Below, one piece after another: positions 8,583 to 17,434 of a DNA stretch of 32,775 bases (position 1 is its first letter; each line of letters starts with the position of its first letter). The DNA is taken from NCBI GenBank assembly GCA_030595255.1, contig JAUVDP010000013.1, positions 1 through 32,775 on the forward strand. The letters run 5' to 3'. The translations under genes were made by a program, and so were the position numbers. The notes beneath the pieces were generated by a model. That model saw nothing but the letters and a program-made list of their open reading frames with translations, had not been told where the DNA came from and did not search any database. Source of the stretch: Mycoplasmatota bacterium (GTDB lineage Bacteria; Bacillota_I; Bacilli_A; Izemoplasmatales; Izemoplasmataceae).

Positions 8583-8860
8583 TGAGAATTTTTCACCATA
8601 ATCGGTAGGTAAACAACTAAAGTGTTTAAGACTACAAGCACCTGCAGGATCCATGAGAATTGCGCATGGTAAATTACAGTTATATTTTTGTTTAGTATAT
8701 TTTTTATCTTTATCACCTTTATTATAACATTAAGAATGAAATTCTCTAAGAACCGTTTTCTAACATTATTATCATATTCTTTCATAAGTAATTGAGGCAT
8801 GACAATTGTTTTTACTGATTTTATTTTTTGTATTGATATTTTCTCCTTACCCTTTTTTAC
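8583..8860 (-). pseudogene. Decayed radical SAM gene, N-terminal fragment
   Basis: Read on the minus strand, NNVRKRFLENFILN matches KGVRRKLLENFIIN of the intact gene at 5969-7309. After a frameshift near 8715 the next frame reads YNCNLPCAILMDPAGACSLK, then HFSCLPTDYGEKFS, against YKCNIPWAILMDP, SSCNLKCTGCWAADYGDKLS in the intact protein. The middle cluster Cys is replaced by His (C-x3-H-x2-C), and the frame ends soon after at a stop. It is therefore a remnant of a paralogous copy, and the 132-codon frame seen across it is not a real gene. The exact 5' limit is uncertain. Confidence 0.7.
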
Positions 8861-9103
8861 CTGTTTAACAACCATATATTGTATTATATGACAAGTTAAA
8901 TGTGACAAAAGTAACAAGTGTTGCATTTGTAACATCTTTATGATATCATTGTTTGTGTATATTTACAACACATCGGTTAAATAAGTTTTTTCCACACTAG
9001 ATAAATTACTATTTTTTCATTATATATATGATTATGAAAAGCCGAAGTCAATATACTAATAAAATATTATATGTTACATATTGATATAAGAAGGAGTAAT
9101 ATT

Positions 9104-9997
9104 ATGATTAAAGTACAAAATTTGACGAAAGACTTCGGATTTGGAAGGGGTGTATTTGACATCTCATTCGAAGTTGAAAAAGGAGAAGTTTATGGTTTTC
9201 TTGGACCAAACGGTGCAGGAAAAACAACTACCATGAGAATGCTAATGGGGTTTTCTCAGCCTGATTCAGGAGAAGCAACTATTGATGGAAAAAATTGTTG
9301 GAATGAATATTCTGAAATCTTAGAAGATGTAGGGTATCTTCCAGGAGAGATATCATTACCTGACGCTTTGAATGGTTTAGAATTTATTGAAATGATGAAA
9401 AATTTGAAACATGCTGATGATAAAAGAATAAACTATCTTCTTGATTTGTTTGAATTAGATCCAAATCAGAATACAAAAAGAATGTCTATTGGCGATAAGA
9501 GAAAATTAGCTATTGTTTCGGCATTTATGGCAGATTCTAAAATTTTAATTTTGGACGAACCAACAAGTGGGCTAGATCCATTAATGCAAAGTAAATTTAT
9601 TGAGTTAATTAAATCTGAAAAAAAACGTGGGAAAACAATTCTATTATCAACACATATTTTTCAAGAAATTGATAATAGCTGTGATAGATTATCAATTATT
9701 AAAGACGGGAAAATTGTAACAACTATTGAAACAAAAGAATTTAGAAATAATGAAAATAAAGTATTTCAAGTAGAATTTTTACATGATGAAGACTTTGAAT
9801 TATTTTTAACCTCTAAATTAGATATCGTTCATAGTAATAAGAAAAAGAGAAAGATTAAGATAGCAATAAATGATAAGGAAATAAATCATTTTGTTAGTGT
9901 TGTTTCTAAATATAAAATTAAATATTTCTCCGAATCAAAATATACACTTGAAGATTATTTTCTAAGTTACTATAGAGCTAGAGAGGATACACAATAA
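9104..9997 (+). CDS. ABC transporter ATP-binding protein 1
   Basis: A 297-residue ATPase. Walker A is GPNGAGKTT, Walker B is ILILDEPTSGLD, and STHIF supplies the H-loop. The signature motif is divergent (RMSIGDKRK instead of LSGGQ). After about residue 215 comes an ~80-residue C-terminal part seen in drug/antibiotic ABC-2 exporters. The ATG at 9104 with AAGGAG upstream is preferred to the ATG at 9071, which would add 11 residues that do not fit the family. The stop overlaps the start of the next ATPase gene by one base, so the two are translationally coupled. Confidence 0.9.
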   Translation: MIKVQNLTKDFGFGRGVFDISFEVEKGEVYGFLGPNGAGKTTTMRMLMGFSQPDSGEATIDGKNCWNEYSEILEDVGYLPGEISLPDALNGLEFIEMMKNLKHADDKRINYLLDLFELDPNQNTKRMSIGDKRKLAIVSAFMADSKILILDEPTSGLDPLMQSKFIELIKSEKKRGKTILLSTHIFQEIDNSCDRLSIIKDGKIVTTIETKEFRNNENKVFQVEFLHDEDFELFLTSKLDIVHSNKKKRKIKIAINDKEINHFVSVVSKYKIKYFSESKYTLEDYFLSYYRAREDTQ

Positions 9998-10902
9998 TGC
10001 TAGATATTATAAAAATAGAGAATCTAACAAAGGATTATGGCTCAGCAAGAGGTATATTTGATATTAATCTCAAAGTAAGAAAAGGAGAGATTTTTGGATT
10101 TGTAGGAACAAACGGAAGTGGGAAAACAACGACCATTAGAAATATTATGGGCTTCTTAAAACCAAATCACGGGAAAGTAGTTGTGATGGATCAAGAAGTA
10201 AATTATAACACTGAAAAATTAATGAAACATATTGGATATGTTCCGGGTGAAATAGCGTTTCCTGATATTGGAGACGGAAACGCTTATATAAAAATTCAGG
10301 CTGAAATGACTGGGCTCAAGGATATGAGTTATGCTAATTACCTTATCAAAAAATTAGGATTAGATACTACTGCTAATCTTAAGCGTATGAGCAAAGGAAT
10401 GAAACAAAAAACAGCAATCGTTAATGGTTTTATGGGAAAACCCGATATTCTAATTCTAGATGAACCATCTACTGGACTCGACCCATTAATGAGAGAATTA
10501 TTTGTTGAAATTCTAATGGAAGCAAAACAAAGAGGAACAACCATATTTATGAGTAGCCATGTATTTGAAGAAATGGAGAAAACGTGCGATCGAGTAGCGC
10601 TTTTGCATAATGGAAGAATTATTGATATTGTTGAAATGAAAACAATACATCATAATGAACTAAAGACTTATATAGTTGGGTTTGCAAATGAAAAAGAGTA
10701 TAAGAATTTTACTAAAGAAACTTTAAATTTCATAAATTTGAAACCTAAACATCATCAAATTACTATTGATGTTAATGATTCAGATATCAACTTCTTTATG
10801 AAAATATTGTCAAATTATACTGTTAAATATATAAAAGAAGAAAAATATACTCTTGAAAAATATTTTTTAAGAAAGATTATTGAGGAGAAAAAAAATGATT
10901 AG
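9997..10902 (+). CDS. ABC transporter ATP-binding protein 2
   Basis: A 301-residue ATPase, paralogous to the preceding gene. Walker A is GTNGSGKTT, Walker B is ILILDEPSTGLD, and the signature is RMSKGMKQK. SSHVF supplies the H-loop. The C-terminal part parallels that of the neighbour and ends YTLEKYFLRK, like YTLEDYFLSY of ATPase 1. It overlaps the permease gene by 8 bases. Two different ATPases with one permease gene suggests a heterodimeric motor for one exporter. The substrate is unknown. Confidence 0.9.
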   Translation: MLDIIKIENLTKDYGSARGIFDINLKVRKGEIFGFVGTNGSGKTTTIRNIMGFLKPNHGKVVVMDQEVNYNTEKLMKHIGYVPGEIAFPDIGDGNAYIKIQAEMTGLKDMSYANYLIKKLGLDTTANLKRMSKGMKQKTAIVNGFMGKPDILILDEPSTGLDPLMRELFVEILMEAKQRGTTIFMSSHVFEEMEKTCDRVALLHNGRIIDIVEMKTIHHNELKTYIVGFANEKEYKNFTKETLNFINLKPKHHQITIDVNDSDINFFMKILSNYTVKYIKEEKYTLEKYFLRKIIEEKKND

Positions 10903-11782
10903 TATACCTTTATTAAAACAAACAATAAAATCAAATTGGGGTCTTTGGCTTGTAGCAACTCTTACTGTGAGTTTGCTATACATCGTAATTAAATTTGCCG
11001 TGGGATCTATAGCAGTTTCAAGTGAAACAGATCCAAATATTTTAGTACCATACATTATAGCATTAGAAACCTCTGGATTAACTATAGAAGGCCTTTTTAT
11101 ATCGATTGGAATTAATCCTGAAATTTTAACAGGGTTGGCAACAATGGACGGAAATGTATTGGTTAGTATTATCTTTTATCCAGTTGTAGCAGTTTTATTA
11201 CCACTAGTATATGTTGTTATCGTTGGAAACAAGTTATTTGCAAGTCAAATTGATAATGGATCCATGGCATTTATTTTATCAACACCAATAAAAAGATCAA
11301 AAATAGCTATTACACAGATGGTCTTCTTAATTGCATCTCTAATTGCAATGTTTTTGGTAACATCAGTCGTAGATGTTACTCTAACATTGATTATTGATAA
11401 TTCTTTAGCTGTAGACAAAATTCTATTATTAAATTTAGGGCTTTTATTGTTCTCACTTGCTATGGGATCACTTACTTATATGTTTTCGTCTATATTTAAC
11501 TATTCCAAATATTCTTTATCGTTTGGTGGTGGATTTGCTCTATTATTTTTCATTTCTAAGATCCTTGGATTATTTGGTTCAGATCTTTTCATGAATATGG
11601 GAGTTGGAATTGAACCTATGGATTTTTTCAATAAAATTACTATGATCTCTCTTTATAATACAGAATCAATACTCGATAATTCTACAGATTATATTATGCA
11701 GTTTATTGCCTTAATTGTGATTTCAAGTATTTGTTATTCTGTTGGAGCAATTTGGCTTACAAAAAAAGATATTCCTGTATAA
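10895..11782 (+). CDS. ABC-2 type permease
   Basis: A 295-residue protein with about six membrane segments: one N-terminal helix, a large loop, then five clustered helices. A segment reading IDNGSMAFILSTPIKRSKI is the typical ABC-2 cytosolic coupling loop. The ATG at 10895 has GAGGAGA (10882-10888) at correct distance; a TTG at 10880 would sit on the ribosome site and is not used. It completes the exporter with the two ATPases. Similar two-ATPase, one-permease units export drugs, bacteriocins or lipids. Confidence 0.85.
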   Translation: MISIPLLKQTIKSNWGLWLVATLTVSLLYIVIKFAVGSIAVSSETDPNILVPYIIALETSGLTIEGLFISIGINPEILTGLATMDGNVLVSIIFYPVVAVLLPLVYVVIVGNKLFASQIDNGSMAFILSTPIKRSKIAITQMVFLIASLIAMFLVTSVVDVTLTLIIDNSLAVDKILLLNLGLLLFSLAMGSLTYMFSSIFNYSKYSLSFGGGFALLFFISKILGLFGSDLFMNMGVGIEPMDFFNKITMISLYNTESILDNSTDYIMQFIALIVISSICYSVGAIWLTKKDIPV

Positions 11783-12012
11783 GAAAAAAGACTGATACGA
11801 TTAAATCACTATATTAGAAGATAATATTGAGATAACCGCTGTATACATTTAGCATAGAAGAACCTTATATTATCTATATAATATCTTTATATTAACGACA
11901 AATAACTCAATAAGGTGGTTTTATGTTATTATAATAAGTGTATAATAAAAGAAAAAAATTCTTTGAATATAGATTAATTAGAAAATAGATTTCATTCTAA
12001 GGAGAACAACTC

Positions 12013-12537
12013 ATGAAGGAAAATAAACAAGTAACGAGAAGTAAAGAGTGGATTTTCAAGGCATTGATGACTTTAATGAAAAAAAATGCTTTTCGTGATA
12101 TATCAATTAGTGATATAACATCGAAAGCTGATGTTGCGAGATTAACATTTTATAGAAACTTTGATTCGAAAGAAGATATATTAATTAGCCAAGGTAAAAA
12201 AATATACGAGAAATTAATGGTTGATTTAGAAAAAAATATACATAAAGAAAATGCTGTATATGATTCAATTAGGATAATAATAACTATTTTTAATGAATAT
12301 GCTGATCTTTTTGAGATACTCTTAAAAAATAAACTAGATTATCTAGTTATGCAATCATTTGAAATTGAGATTTCTAATATATTAAAAAATATATTTGGGG
12401 TAGATAATACAGATAAGTACAAAGTAAAATTTTATGAAGGTGCTTTATTTGCTATAGCTGTCGAATGGATAAAAAATTCAAGAGAAGAATCTATTGATGA
12501 AATGACGGATATAATCTACAAGTTGATACACAATTAA
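12013..12537 (+). CDS. TetR-family transcriptional regulator
   Basis: A 174-residue protein. The N-terminal HTH reads ISISDITSKADVARLTFYRN followed by FDSKEDIL, a clear TetR pattern (residues ~28-58). The C-terminal helical part is short and lacks a recognisable ligand signature. AAGGAGA lies 8 bases before the ATG. It follows the ABC exporter by 230 bases on the same strand and precedes a membrane-protein gene, so it may control either; no palindromic operator stood out in the leader. Confidence 0.85.
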   Translation: MKENKQVTRSKEWIFKALMTLMKKNAFRDISISDITSKADVARLTFYRNFDSKEDILISQGKKIYEKLMVDLEKNIHKENAVYDSIRIIITIFNEYADLFEILLKNKLDYLVMQSFEIEISNILKNIFGVDNTDKYKVKFYEGALFAIAVEWIKNSREESIDEMTDIIYKLIHN

Positions 12538-12581
12538 TTTAGTAATTTTAAGGAGGACGTAATAGGCTCTTTTAATAACAT

Positions 12582-13451
12582 ATGCTTATTATAAACAATA
12601 TGATAATAAAAATTTTATTTCTGTTTATGGTCTATTCTGTAATAGGATGGATTTGGGAAACACCTTACGTATCTTTTAATGAAAAGAAGTACGTAAATAG
12701 AGGATTTTTAAAAGGACCTTATATTCCAATATACGGTTATGCTTGTCTAACTATTATTCTAAGCATGAGTATTTTTAATAGTTTAGAGGACAGTTTTTTT
12801 CTAATAATGATACAGATTATATTTATTAGCATAATATCTGCTGTATGGGAATACTTTACTTCGTTAGGATTAGAAATTGCATTTAAAACAAGATGGTGGG
12901 ATTACAGTAATCGTAAATTTAATCTTCATGGAAGAGTTGCTTTAGACTACACAATTTTATTTGGTATAGGTGGATATTTGTTATGGCGATTTATTAACCC
13001 GTTATTTAATAGTGTTTACAACAACATTACTCCAACTTATATATTAGTGTTTATATTAATTTTTTATACGTTATTTCTTATTGATAGTGTATATACATTT
13101 AGAGATTTATTGAGATTAAGAAATATAATTATTAGGTTGAATAACCTTAAAATATCATTTGCTGGAAAATACGACTATATTTTTGAAAAAGCTTATAGCA
13201 GTATAATGGAAAAAGATGAGGGCTTTGTAAAAGCTTTAGGAGATTATAAAAATAGTCTAAGAAGAGAACTTGCAAGTATTAGAAACAAGGGTGGGAATAA
13301 ACTAGCTTTATCAATTGAAAATAAAGCTAAACAATTAAATATAGTTCTATTGAAATCTGAAAGTGTTTCTCGTTTCTTTAATAAGTATCCAAAAGCTCCT
13401 TCAAAAAGTTATTCATATTTATTGAGTATTTTAAGAAATGGTAAAAACTAG
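12582..13451 (+). CDS. CmpB-like membrane protein (putative ABC-transporter type IV, PF06541)
   Basis: A 289-residue membrane protein. Near the start GWIWETPYVSF and then NRGFLKGPYIPIYGY (about residues 19-57) match the PF06541 family, annotated as putative ABC permease but not shown to transport. About five membrane helices occupy residues 1-175; the last 110 residues are cytosolic, helical and charged. The start is awkward: AGGAGG (12551-12556) is about 25 bases before the ATG at 12582, an in-frame stop at 12573-12575 prevents a longer protein, and another ATG lies at 12600. Confidence 0.75.
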   Translation: MLIINNMIIKILFLFMVYSVIGWIWETPYVSFNEKKYVNRGFLKGPYIPIYGYACLTIILSMSIFNSLEDSFFLIMIQIIFISIISAVWEYFTSLGLEIAFKTRWWDYSNRKFNLHGRVALDYTILFGIGGYLLWRFINPLFNSVYNNITPTYILVFILIFYTLFLIDSVYTFRDLLRLRNIIIRLNNLKISFAGKYDYIFEKAYSSIMEKDEGFVKALGDYKNSLRRELASIRNKGGNKLALSIENKAKQLNIVLLKSESVSRFFNKYPKAPSKSYSYLLSILRNGKN

Positions 13452-13511
13452 GAAAATTGATTGTAAGTTAAAATAGAAATAGATATATTTTATTATCTAG
13501 AGAGGAGTCAA

Positions 13512-14045
13512 ATGATGGCTTTCACGAAAACTATTAAGAATAAGGAACTTCTTAACGTTTATAATGATTGTGTTGGTGAATTAATTGAAACTGACATTGT
13601 TCAATCGATGGATAAATACATTCAACATGGTGATATAACATGTTTAGATCACTGTAAAAATGTATCACAAAGAAGTTTTAAAGTATGTAAATTTTTAAAT
13701 CTTGATTATAAATCTGCAGCTAGAGGTGCACTACTTCACGACTTCTTTCTATATGATTGGCATATTCCTGGTTCACACGTTGGACTTCATGGATTTAGGC
13801 ATTCTAAGATTTCTCTTAAAAATGCTGAAAAGCACTTTACTTTAAATAATAAAGAGAAAGACATCATTTCATCGCATATGTGGCCTTTAACTTTAAGACC
13901 TCCAAAATATAAAGAATCATTTGTAGTTACAATGGTAGATAAATTTTGTTCTTCAAATGAGATAGTATCTCATATGTATAAAAGGTATATCACTACTCCA
14001 TTTAAAAGTGGACAATCTAGGCTAAAAAAAACTATAAGAAAATAA
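13512..14045 (+). CDS. HD-domain phosphohydrolase-like protein
   Basis: A 177-residue cytosolic protein. DHCKNVSQRSFKVCKFL begins the HD fold with its first His, and GALLHDFFLYDW carries the HD pair. Further His residues follow (HGFRHSKISLKNA and ISSHMWPLTLRPP), in the pattern used for metal binding in HD hydrolases. I recall this short form with the ..HMWPL..P.. motif in Bacillota as an uncharacterised HD protein. ATG at 13512 and 13515 are both possible; AGAGGAG fits the second slightly better. The natural substrate is unknown. It lies 36 bases before the patatin gene, probably in one operon. Confidence 0.75.
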   Translation: MMAFTKTIKNKELLNVYNDCVGELIETDIVQSMDKYIQHGDITCLDHCKNVSQRSFKVCKFLNLDYKSAARGALLHDFFLYDWHIPGSHVGLHGFRHSKISLKNAEKHFTLNNKEKDIISSHMWPLTLRPPKYKESFVVTMVDKFCSSNEIVSHMYKRYITTPFKSGQSRLKKTIRK

Positions 14046-14080
14046 TATACTAATTAATATTAGTAAAAGGAGAAAATAAT

Positions 14081-14908
14081 ATGAAAAAAAAGATTGGTTT
14101 ATGTTTTACAGGTGGAGGGGCAAGAGGGGCTTATCAAATTGGGGCAGCTCAAGCACTTTCAGATTTAGGTATATATGAAAATATATCTGCATTTTCAGGT
14201 TCATCAATAGGTGCTGCAAATGTGGCAGTAATGGCTTCAACTTCAATAGAACAGGCACGTGATATTTGGTTCAATATCCCTAAAGATGCACTAAAACTAT
14301 CAGGCCCAATTGTTGAAAGATTAAAAAAAGAAAAACTTAAAGCATTTGATAATGGATTGTATACAATGGAAACATTTAATAGAATTATGATTGATGTTAT
14401 CAATTATGATAAAATAAATGAAAAGAATGTTTTTGTTACTGTATCTGAAAGTGGAGAGATGACAAAAAGTGTTTTTGAACTTCTTAAAACTTCTTATAAA
14501 CACTATATAAAAAAGGATAGTAAGGTTCTATATGTACCATTAAAACAACTGAGTAAAGATGATCAAATAAAAGCAGTTACAGCATCTTGTTCAATACCTT
14601 TAGTATTCCCGGGTGTAACTGGTAATGATAAAAAATATTATGATGGTGGAGTTTTTGATAATACACCTATTCGTCCTCTAGTTGAATTCGGTTGTGATGA
14701 GATTATAGTAATTGGTATATCATTTTTTGCGTTTGAATTAATACAATCTGATAAATTTGATGACGTTAAAATCCACCAAATAAAAGGGAGAAAGAAAATG
14801 GGAGGAGTTCTTGATTTTAGTTCTAAGCATTCAAAAGAAATATATGAGTATGGGTATAGAGATACTATGGAGTATTTTACAAAAATAGGGTATTCTCAAA
14901 ATAACTAA
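14081..14908 (+). CDS. Patatin-like phospholipase
   Basis: A 275-residue protein with every hallmark of the patatin/RssA-like hydrolase family. The oxyanion-hole glycines are in GGGARGAYQIG (residues 11-21), the nucleophile elbow is G-S-S-I-G with Ser42, and the catalytic Asp188 is in YYDGGVFDNTP. It should hydrolyse acyl esters of membrane lipids by a Ser-Asp dyad. There is no signal peptide, so it is cytosolic or binds the inner face of the membrane. DegV-type and acyltransferase genes follow, giving a small lipid-metabolism cluster. Confidence 0.88.
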   Translation: MKKKIGLCFTGGGARGAYQIGAAQALSDLGIYENISAFSGSSIGAANVAVMASTSIEQARDIWFNIPKDALKLSGPIVERLKKEKLKAFDNGLYTMETFNRIMIDVINYDKINEKNVFVTVSESGEMTKSVFELLKTSYKHYIKKDSKVLYVPLKQLSKDDQIKAVTASCSIPLVFPGVTGNDKKYYDGGVFDNTPIRPLVEFGCDEIIVIGISFFAFELIQSDKFDDVKIHQIKGRKKMGGVLDFSSKHSKEIYEYGYRDTMEYFTKIGYSQNN

Positions 14909-14980
14909 AAGAATAATATCTTTATTCACAAGATATGAAAAATAAAATGTAATAATAAAAACAGTGAAAGGAACAAAAAA

Positions 14981-15841
14981 ATGAGTAAAATTGCTGTTAT
15001 CGCAACGAGCACTGGAAGTTTAGATTATTTTGATTTAAAAAATAAAAATTTAAAGATTTTAAGACTTAAAATTCTAGCAGGAGATAATGAATATAGTGAT
15101 TTTGTAGAACTTACAGCCGAAAAGTTTTATGGTATGGTAAGAACTGATAAAAATCTTGTACCATCTTCATCTTTGCCATCAATTGGTGAATTGTTAGAAA
15201 TGCTTGAAGAAGTAGAAAAAGAAGGATACGAAGAAGTAATTATTACTACTATTTCATCACAATTAAGTGGAACTTATCAAGTAGGAGTAATGGGACAAAA
15301 ACAATATGAAGGTAACTTAATAATTCATGTTGTAGACTCATTAACCTCTGGACCTGCTGAAGGATATTTATCGCTTGAAGCATTAAGATTACTTGAAGAA
15401 GGAAAAAATGCAAAAGAAGTTGTTGATTTCTTAGAAGAATTAAAAATAAAAAACAAACATTACTTATTAGTAGATGATCTAAGATTATTTATTGCTAATG
15501 GTAGATTGAGTGGAGCTAGCGGATTTATAGGAAGTATGCTTAAGATTAAACCAATTTTAGAAGTTACACTTGAAGGTAAAATTGAACCTTTTGAAAAAAT
15601 TAGAACTGCTAAAAAAGCTTTAATAAAAATGGTAGAAATAGTTTTATCTGATTTAGAAAAAATGGATGACTTCATAATGATTTATGAAACGTCAGATAAT
15701 TTAGATGCAATTGAATATATTAAGGCTGCAGTAGAAGCTGTTTATCCTAAACATAAGCAATTACAAGCACCTATCACACCAGTTATAGGTTGTCATACAG
15801 GTACTGGAACAATTGGAATCGCATTTTATGATTTAACATAA
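14981..15841 (+). CDS. DegV family fatty-acid-binding protein
   Basis: A 286-residue two-domain protein of the DegV family, which binds a fatty acid and in Bacillota (FakB) presents it to a kinase for activation. TISSQLSGTYQ (about residues 90-100) and DSLTSGPAEGYL match family motifs, as do LRLFIANGRLSG in the middle and GCHTGTGTIGIAF at the end. The N-terminal motif is unusual (IATSTGSLDYF, where an Asp-Ser is common). Next to patatin and acyltransferase genes, a role in recycling fatty acids is reasonable. No FakA-type kinase is in the window. Confidence 0.85.
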   Translation: MSKIAVIATSTGSLDYFDLKNKNLKILRLKILAGDNEYSDFVELTAEKFYGMVRTDKNLVPSSSLPSIGELLEMLEEVEKEGYEEVIITTISSQLSGTYQVGVMGQKQYEGNLIIHVVDSLTSGPAEGYLSLEALRLLEEGKNAKEVVDFLEELKIKNKHYLLVDDLRLFIANGRLSGASGFIGSMLKIKPILEVTLEGKIEPFEKIRTAKKALIKMVEIVLSDLEKMDDFIMIYETSDNLDAIEYIKAAVEAVYPKHKQLQAPITPVIGCHTGTGTIGIAFYDLT

Positions 15842-15877
15842 TAAAAAAATATTATAAACATTTTGTATTGTATCATT

Positions 15878-15914
15878 GACATACTATTAACTTTATTTAT
15901 CAGTATGTCTTTTT
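15878..15914 (+). terminator. Rho-independent terminator after the DegV gene
   Basis: GACATACT (15878-15885) pairs exactly with AGTATGTC (15902-15909), and five T follow. The loop of 16 bases is longer than usual. Confidence 0.6.
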
Positions 15915-15945
15915 GATATACTTAGAAGAAAGAAAGGAATAACGT

Positions 15946-17223
15946 ATGAAAATATCTGATATTACATTTAGAAGTATTGAAGAGGTAAAAGTAATGACCA
16001 GATTTGATCTTAAATCCATGCCTGTGAAACCAAAATGGTACTTACAAGTTCTTGCTTGGGTTCTCGCTATTCCGGAAACATTTTTTGTTCATTCAAAAAT
16101 TAGAAAATATAATATGAAGGGTCTAAAGGGTCCCTACATTTTACTTTGTAATCATAATAGTTTTTTAGATTTTAAAGTGGCCACAAGAGCAATTTTCCCA
16201 AAAAGATCAAACTACATTGTTGCTGTTGATGGATTCATTGGTCGTGAAGGCCTTATGAGAAATGTAGGATGTTTTATGAAACGTAAATTTGTAAGTGATA
16301 AAGCAATTATAAGACAAATAAAATATAGCTTAGACACAAATAAAACTGTTTGTCAGATTTATCCTGAAGCTAGATACTCGCTTGTAGGAACAAATTCACA
16401 ATTACCTGATAGTCTTAGTAAAATGGTAAAATTGATTCAGTATCCAGTTGTTACTCTTATTTCTCATGGGCATCATCTTAGACAACCTTTTTGGAATTTA
16501 AAACCTAGAAAATTGAGAACAAGTTCTGAATTTACACAAATTATTACAAAAGATGAAATCGCTGAATTAAGTATAGAGGAAATAGATAAACGAATTAAAG
16601 ATAAATTTGTTTACGATGAATATAAATATCAGCTTGATAATAAAATCAGTATTAAAGAACCATTTAGAGCTGAAGGATTACATAAACCACTTTATAAGTG
16701 TCCTCATTGTAAAGTAGATCACCAAATGATATCAAAGGGTTATACATTAATTTGTAATAGTTGTGGAGAAACTTATGAGATGAATGAATACGGACAACTT
16801 CATAACGTTAAAGGTGAGACTATATTCAGTCATATTCCTGATTGGTTTGAATGGCAACGAAAAGAAGTCCATCAAGAAATTCTTGATGGTAAATACAATA
16901 TAGAATTGGAAGTAGATATAGATATGTTGCCAAACAGTAGTGGATTCTATCGTATTGGTAAAGGGACACTAATCCATAATAAAGATGGATACAAGTTAAT
17001 GGGGAAAAATCTACTTGTAAAAAAACCGGTAATCGCAAATTTTGGAATCCATATAGAATATGATTATTTTGGTAGAGGAGATGGAATAAGTTTCTCAACA
17101 AATGAAGACACTTATTATATGTACCCTACAAATCAAAACTACTCTGTTACAAAATTCCATTTTGCAACAGAGGAACTATACAAAATAAAAGCTAGTAATA
17201 AGTCAGGAATAGTGGATAGATAG
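15946..17223 (+). CDS. PlsC-like acyltransferase fused to a zinc ribbon domain
   Basis: A 425-residue protein. The N-terminal ~230 residues are a glycerolipid acyltransferase (PlsC/LPLAT) domain: NHNSFLD gives the H-x4-D motif (His70, Asp75), and YPEARYS (about 140-145) stands for the FPEGTRS block. A hydrophobic stretch is at about 31-48. Residues 252-273 form a CPHC..CNSC zinc ribbon, followed by ~150 residues, probably beta-rich, that I do not recognise. Plain PlsC proteins are 200-250 residues long. The second half could bind a protein or nucleic acid, or sense lipid state. It should transfer an acyl group to a lysophospholipid or related acceptor at the membrane. Confidence 0.78.
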   Translation: MKISDITFRSIEEVKVMTRFDLKSMPVKPKWYLQVLAWVLAIPETFFVHSKIRKYNMKGLKGPYILLCNHNSFLDFKVATRAIFPKRSNYIVAVDGFIGREGLMRNVGCFMKRKFVSDKAIIRQIKYSLDTNKTVCQIYPEARYSLVGTNSQLPDSLSKMVKLIQYPVVTLISHGHHLRQPFWNLKPRKLRTSSEFTQIITKDEIAELSIEEIDKRIKDKFVYDEYKYQLDNKISIKEPFRAEGLHKPLYKCPHCKVDHQMISKGYTLICNSCGETYEMNEYGQLHNVKGETIFSHIPDWFEWQRKEVHQEILDGKYNIELEVDIDMLPNSSGFYRIGKGTLIHNKDGYKLMGKNLLVKKPVIANFGIHIEYDYFGRGDGISFSTNEDTYYMYPTNQNYSVTKFHFATEELYKIKASNKSGIVDR

Positions 17224-17245
17224 TCACTTTAAAAAGGTCTAACTC

Positions 17246-17313
17246 ACAATGAAATCCCGCGTCCGGACGCAGATAAGTTTCCAGAATCCTCAATTCCACA
17301 AAAATTTCATTGT
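17246..17313 (+). repeat. Inverted repeat enclosing repeat copy B
   Basis: ACAATGAAAT (17246-17255) and ATTTCATTGT (17304-17313) are exact reverse complements enclosing 48 bases. Inside is the 12-base palindrome GCGTCCGGACGC (17259-17270), which overlaps the start of repeat copy B. The element could extrude as a cruciform or form an RNA hairpin. It lies between the acyltransferase stop and the toxin-antitoxin promoter. Confidence 0.6.
17265..17301 (+). repeat. 37-base dispersed repeat, copy B
   Basis: It begins GGACGCAGATAAGTTTC and ends CTCAATTCCACAA; about 30 of 37 bases match copy A. It lies upstream of the MntA-HepT module, and copy C lies just downstream, in the same orientation. Confidence 0.65.
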
Positions 17314-17360
17314 CAACCTGCACAGTTCTTCATTCATATTATATTTGAAAAGGAGTTTTT

Positions 17361-17417
17361 ACAACTACTTCAATGGGGTATAAATTAATTGACAACTACT
17401 TCAATGGGGTATATACT
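17361..17417 (+). promoter_or_regulatory. mntA-hepT promoter with two direct-repeat operators
   Basis: A 22-base sequence starting ACAACTACTTCAATGGGG occurs at 17361-17382 and again at 17392-17413, 31 bases apart. The second copy fills the space between a perfect -35 TTGACA (17389-17394) and a -10 TATACT (17412-17417) with 17-base spacing. The HTH domain of the downstream antitoxin is the obvious candidate to bind it and repress its own promoter. Confidence 0.75.
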
Positions 17418-17434
17418 AAATATGAGGTGATAAT

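Noticed and set aside
8537-8935. A 132-codon minus-strand gene
   Set aside because: Its start and end do not match any protein pattern, and the homology to radical SAM changes frame inside it; it is a relic.
15876-15922. TTGACA promoter for the acyltransferase gene
   Set aside because: The TTGACA is part of the terminator stem of the DegV gene and no suitable -10 lies 16-18 bases downstream.
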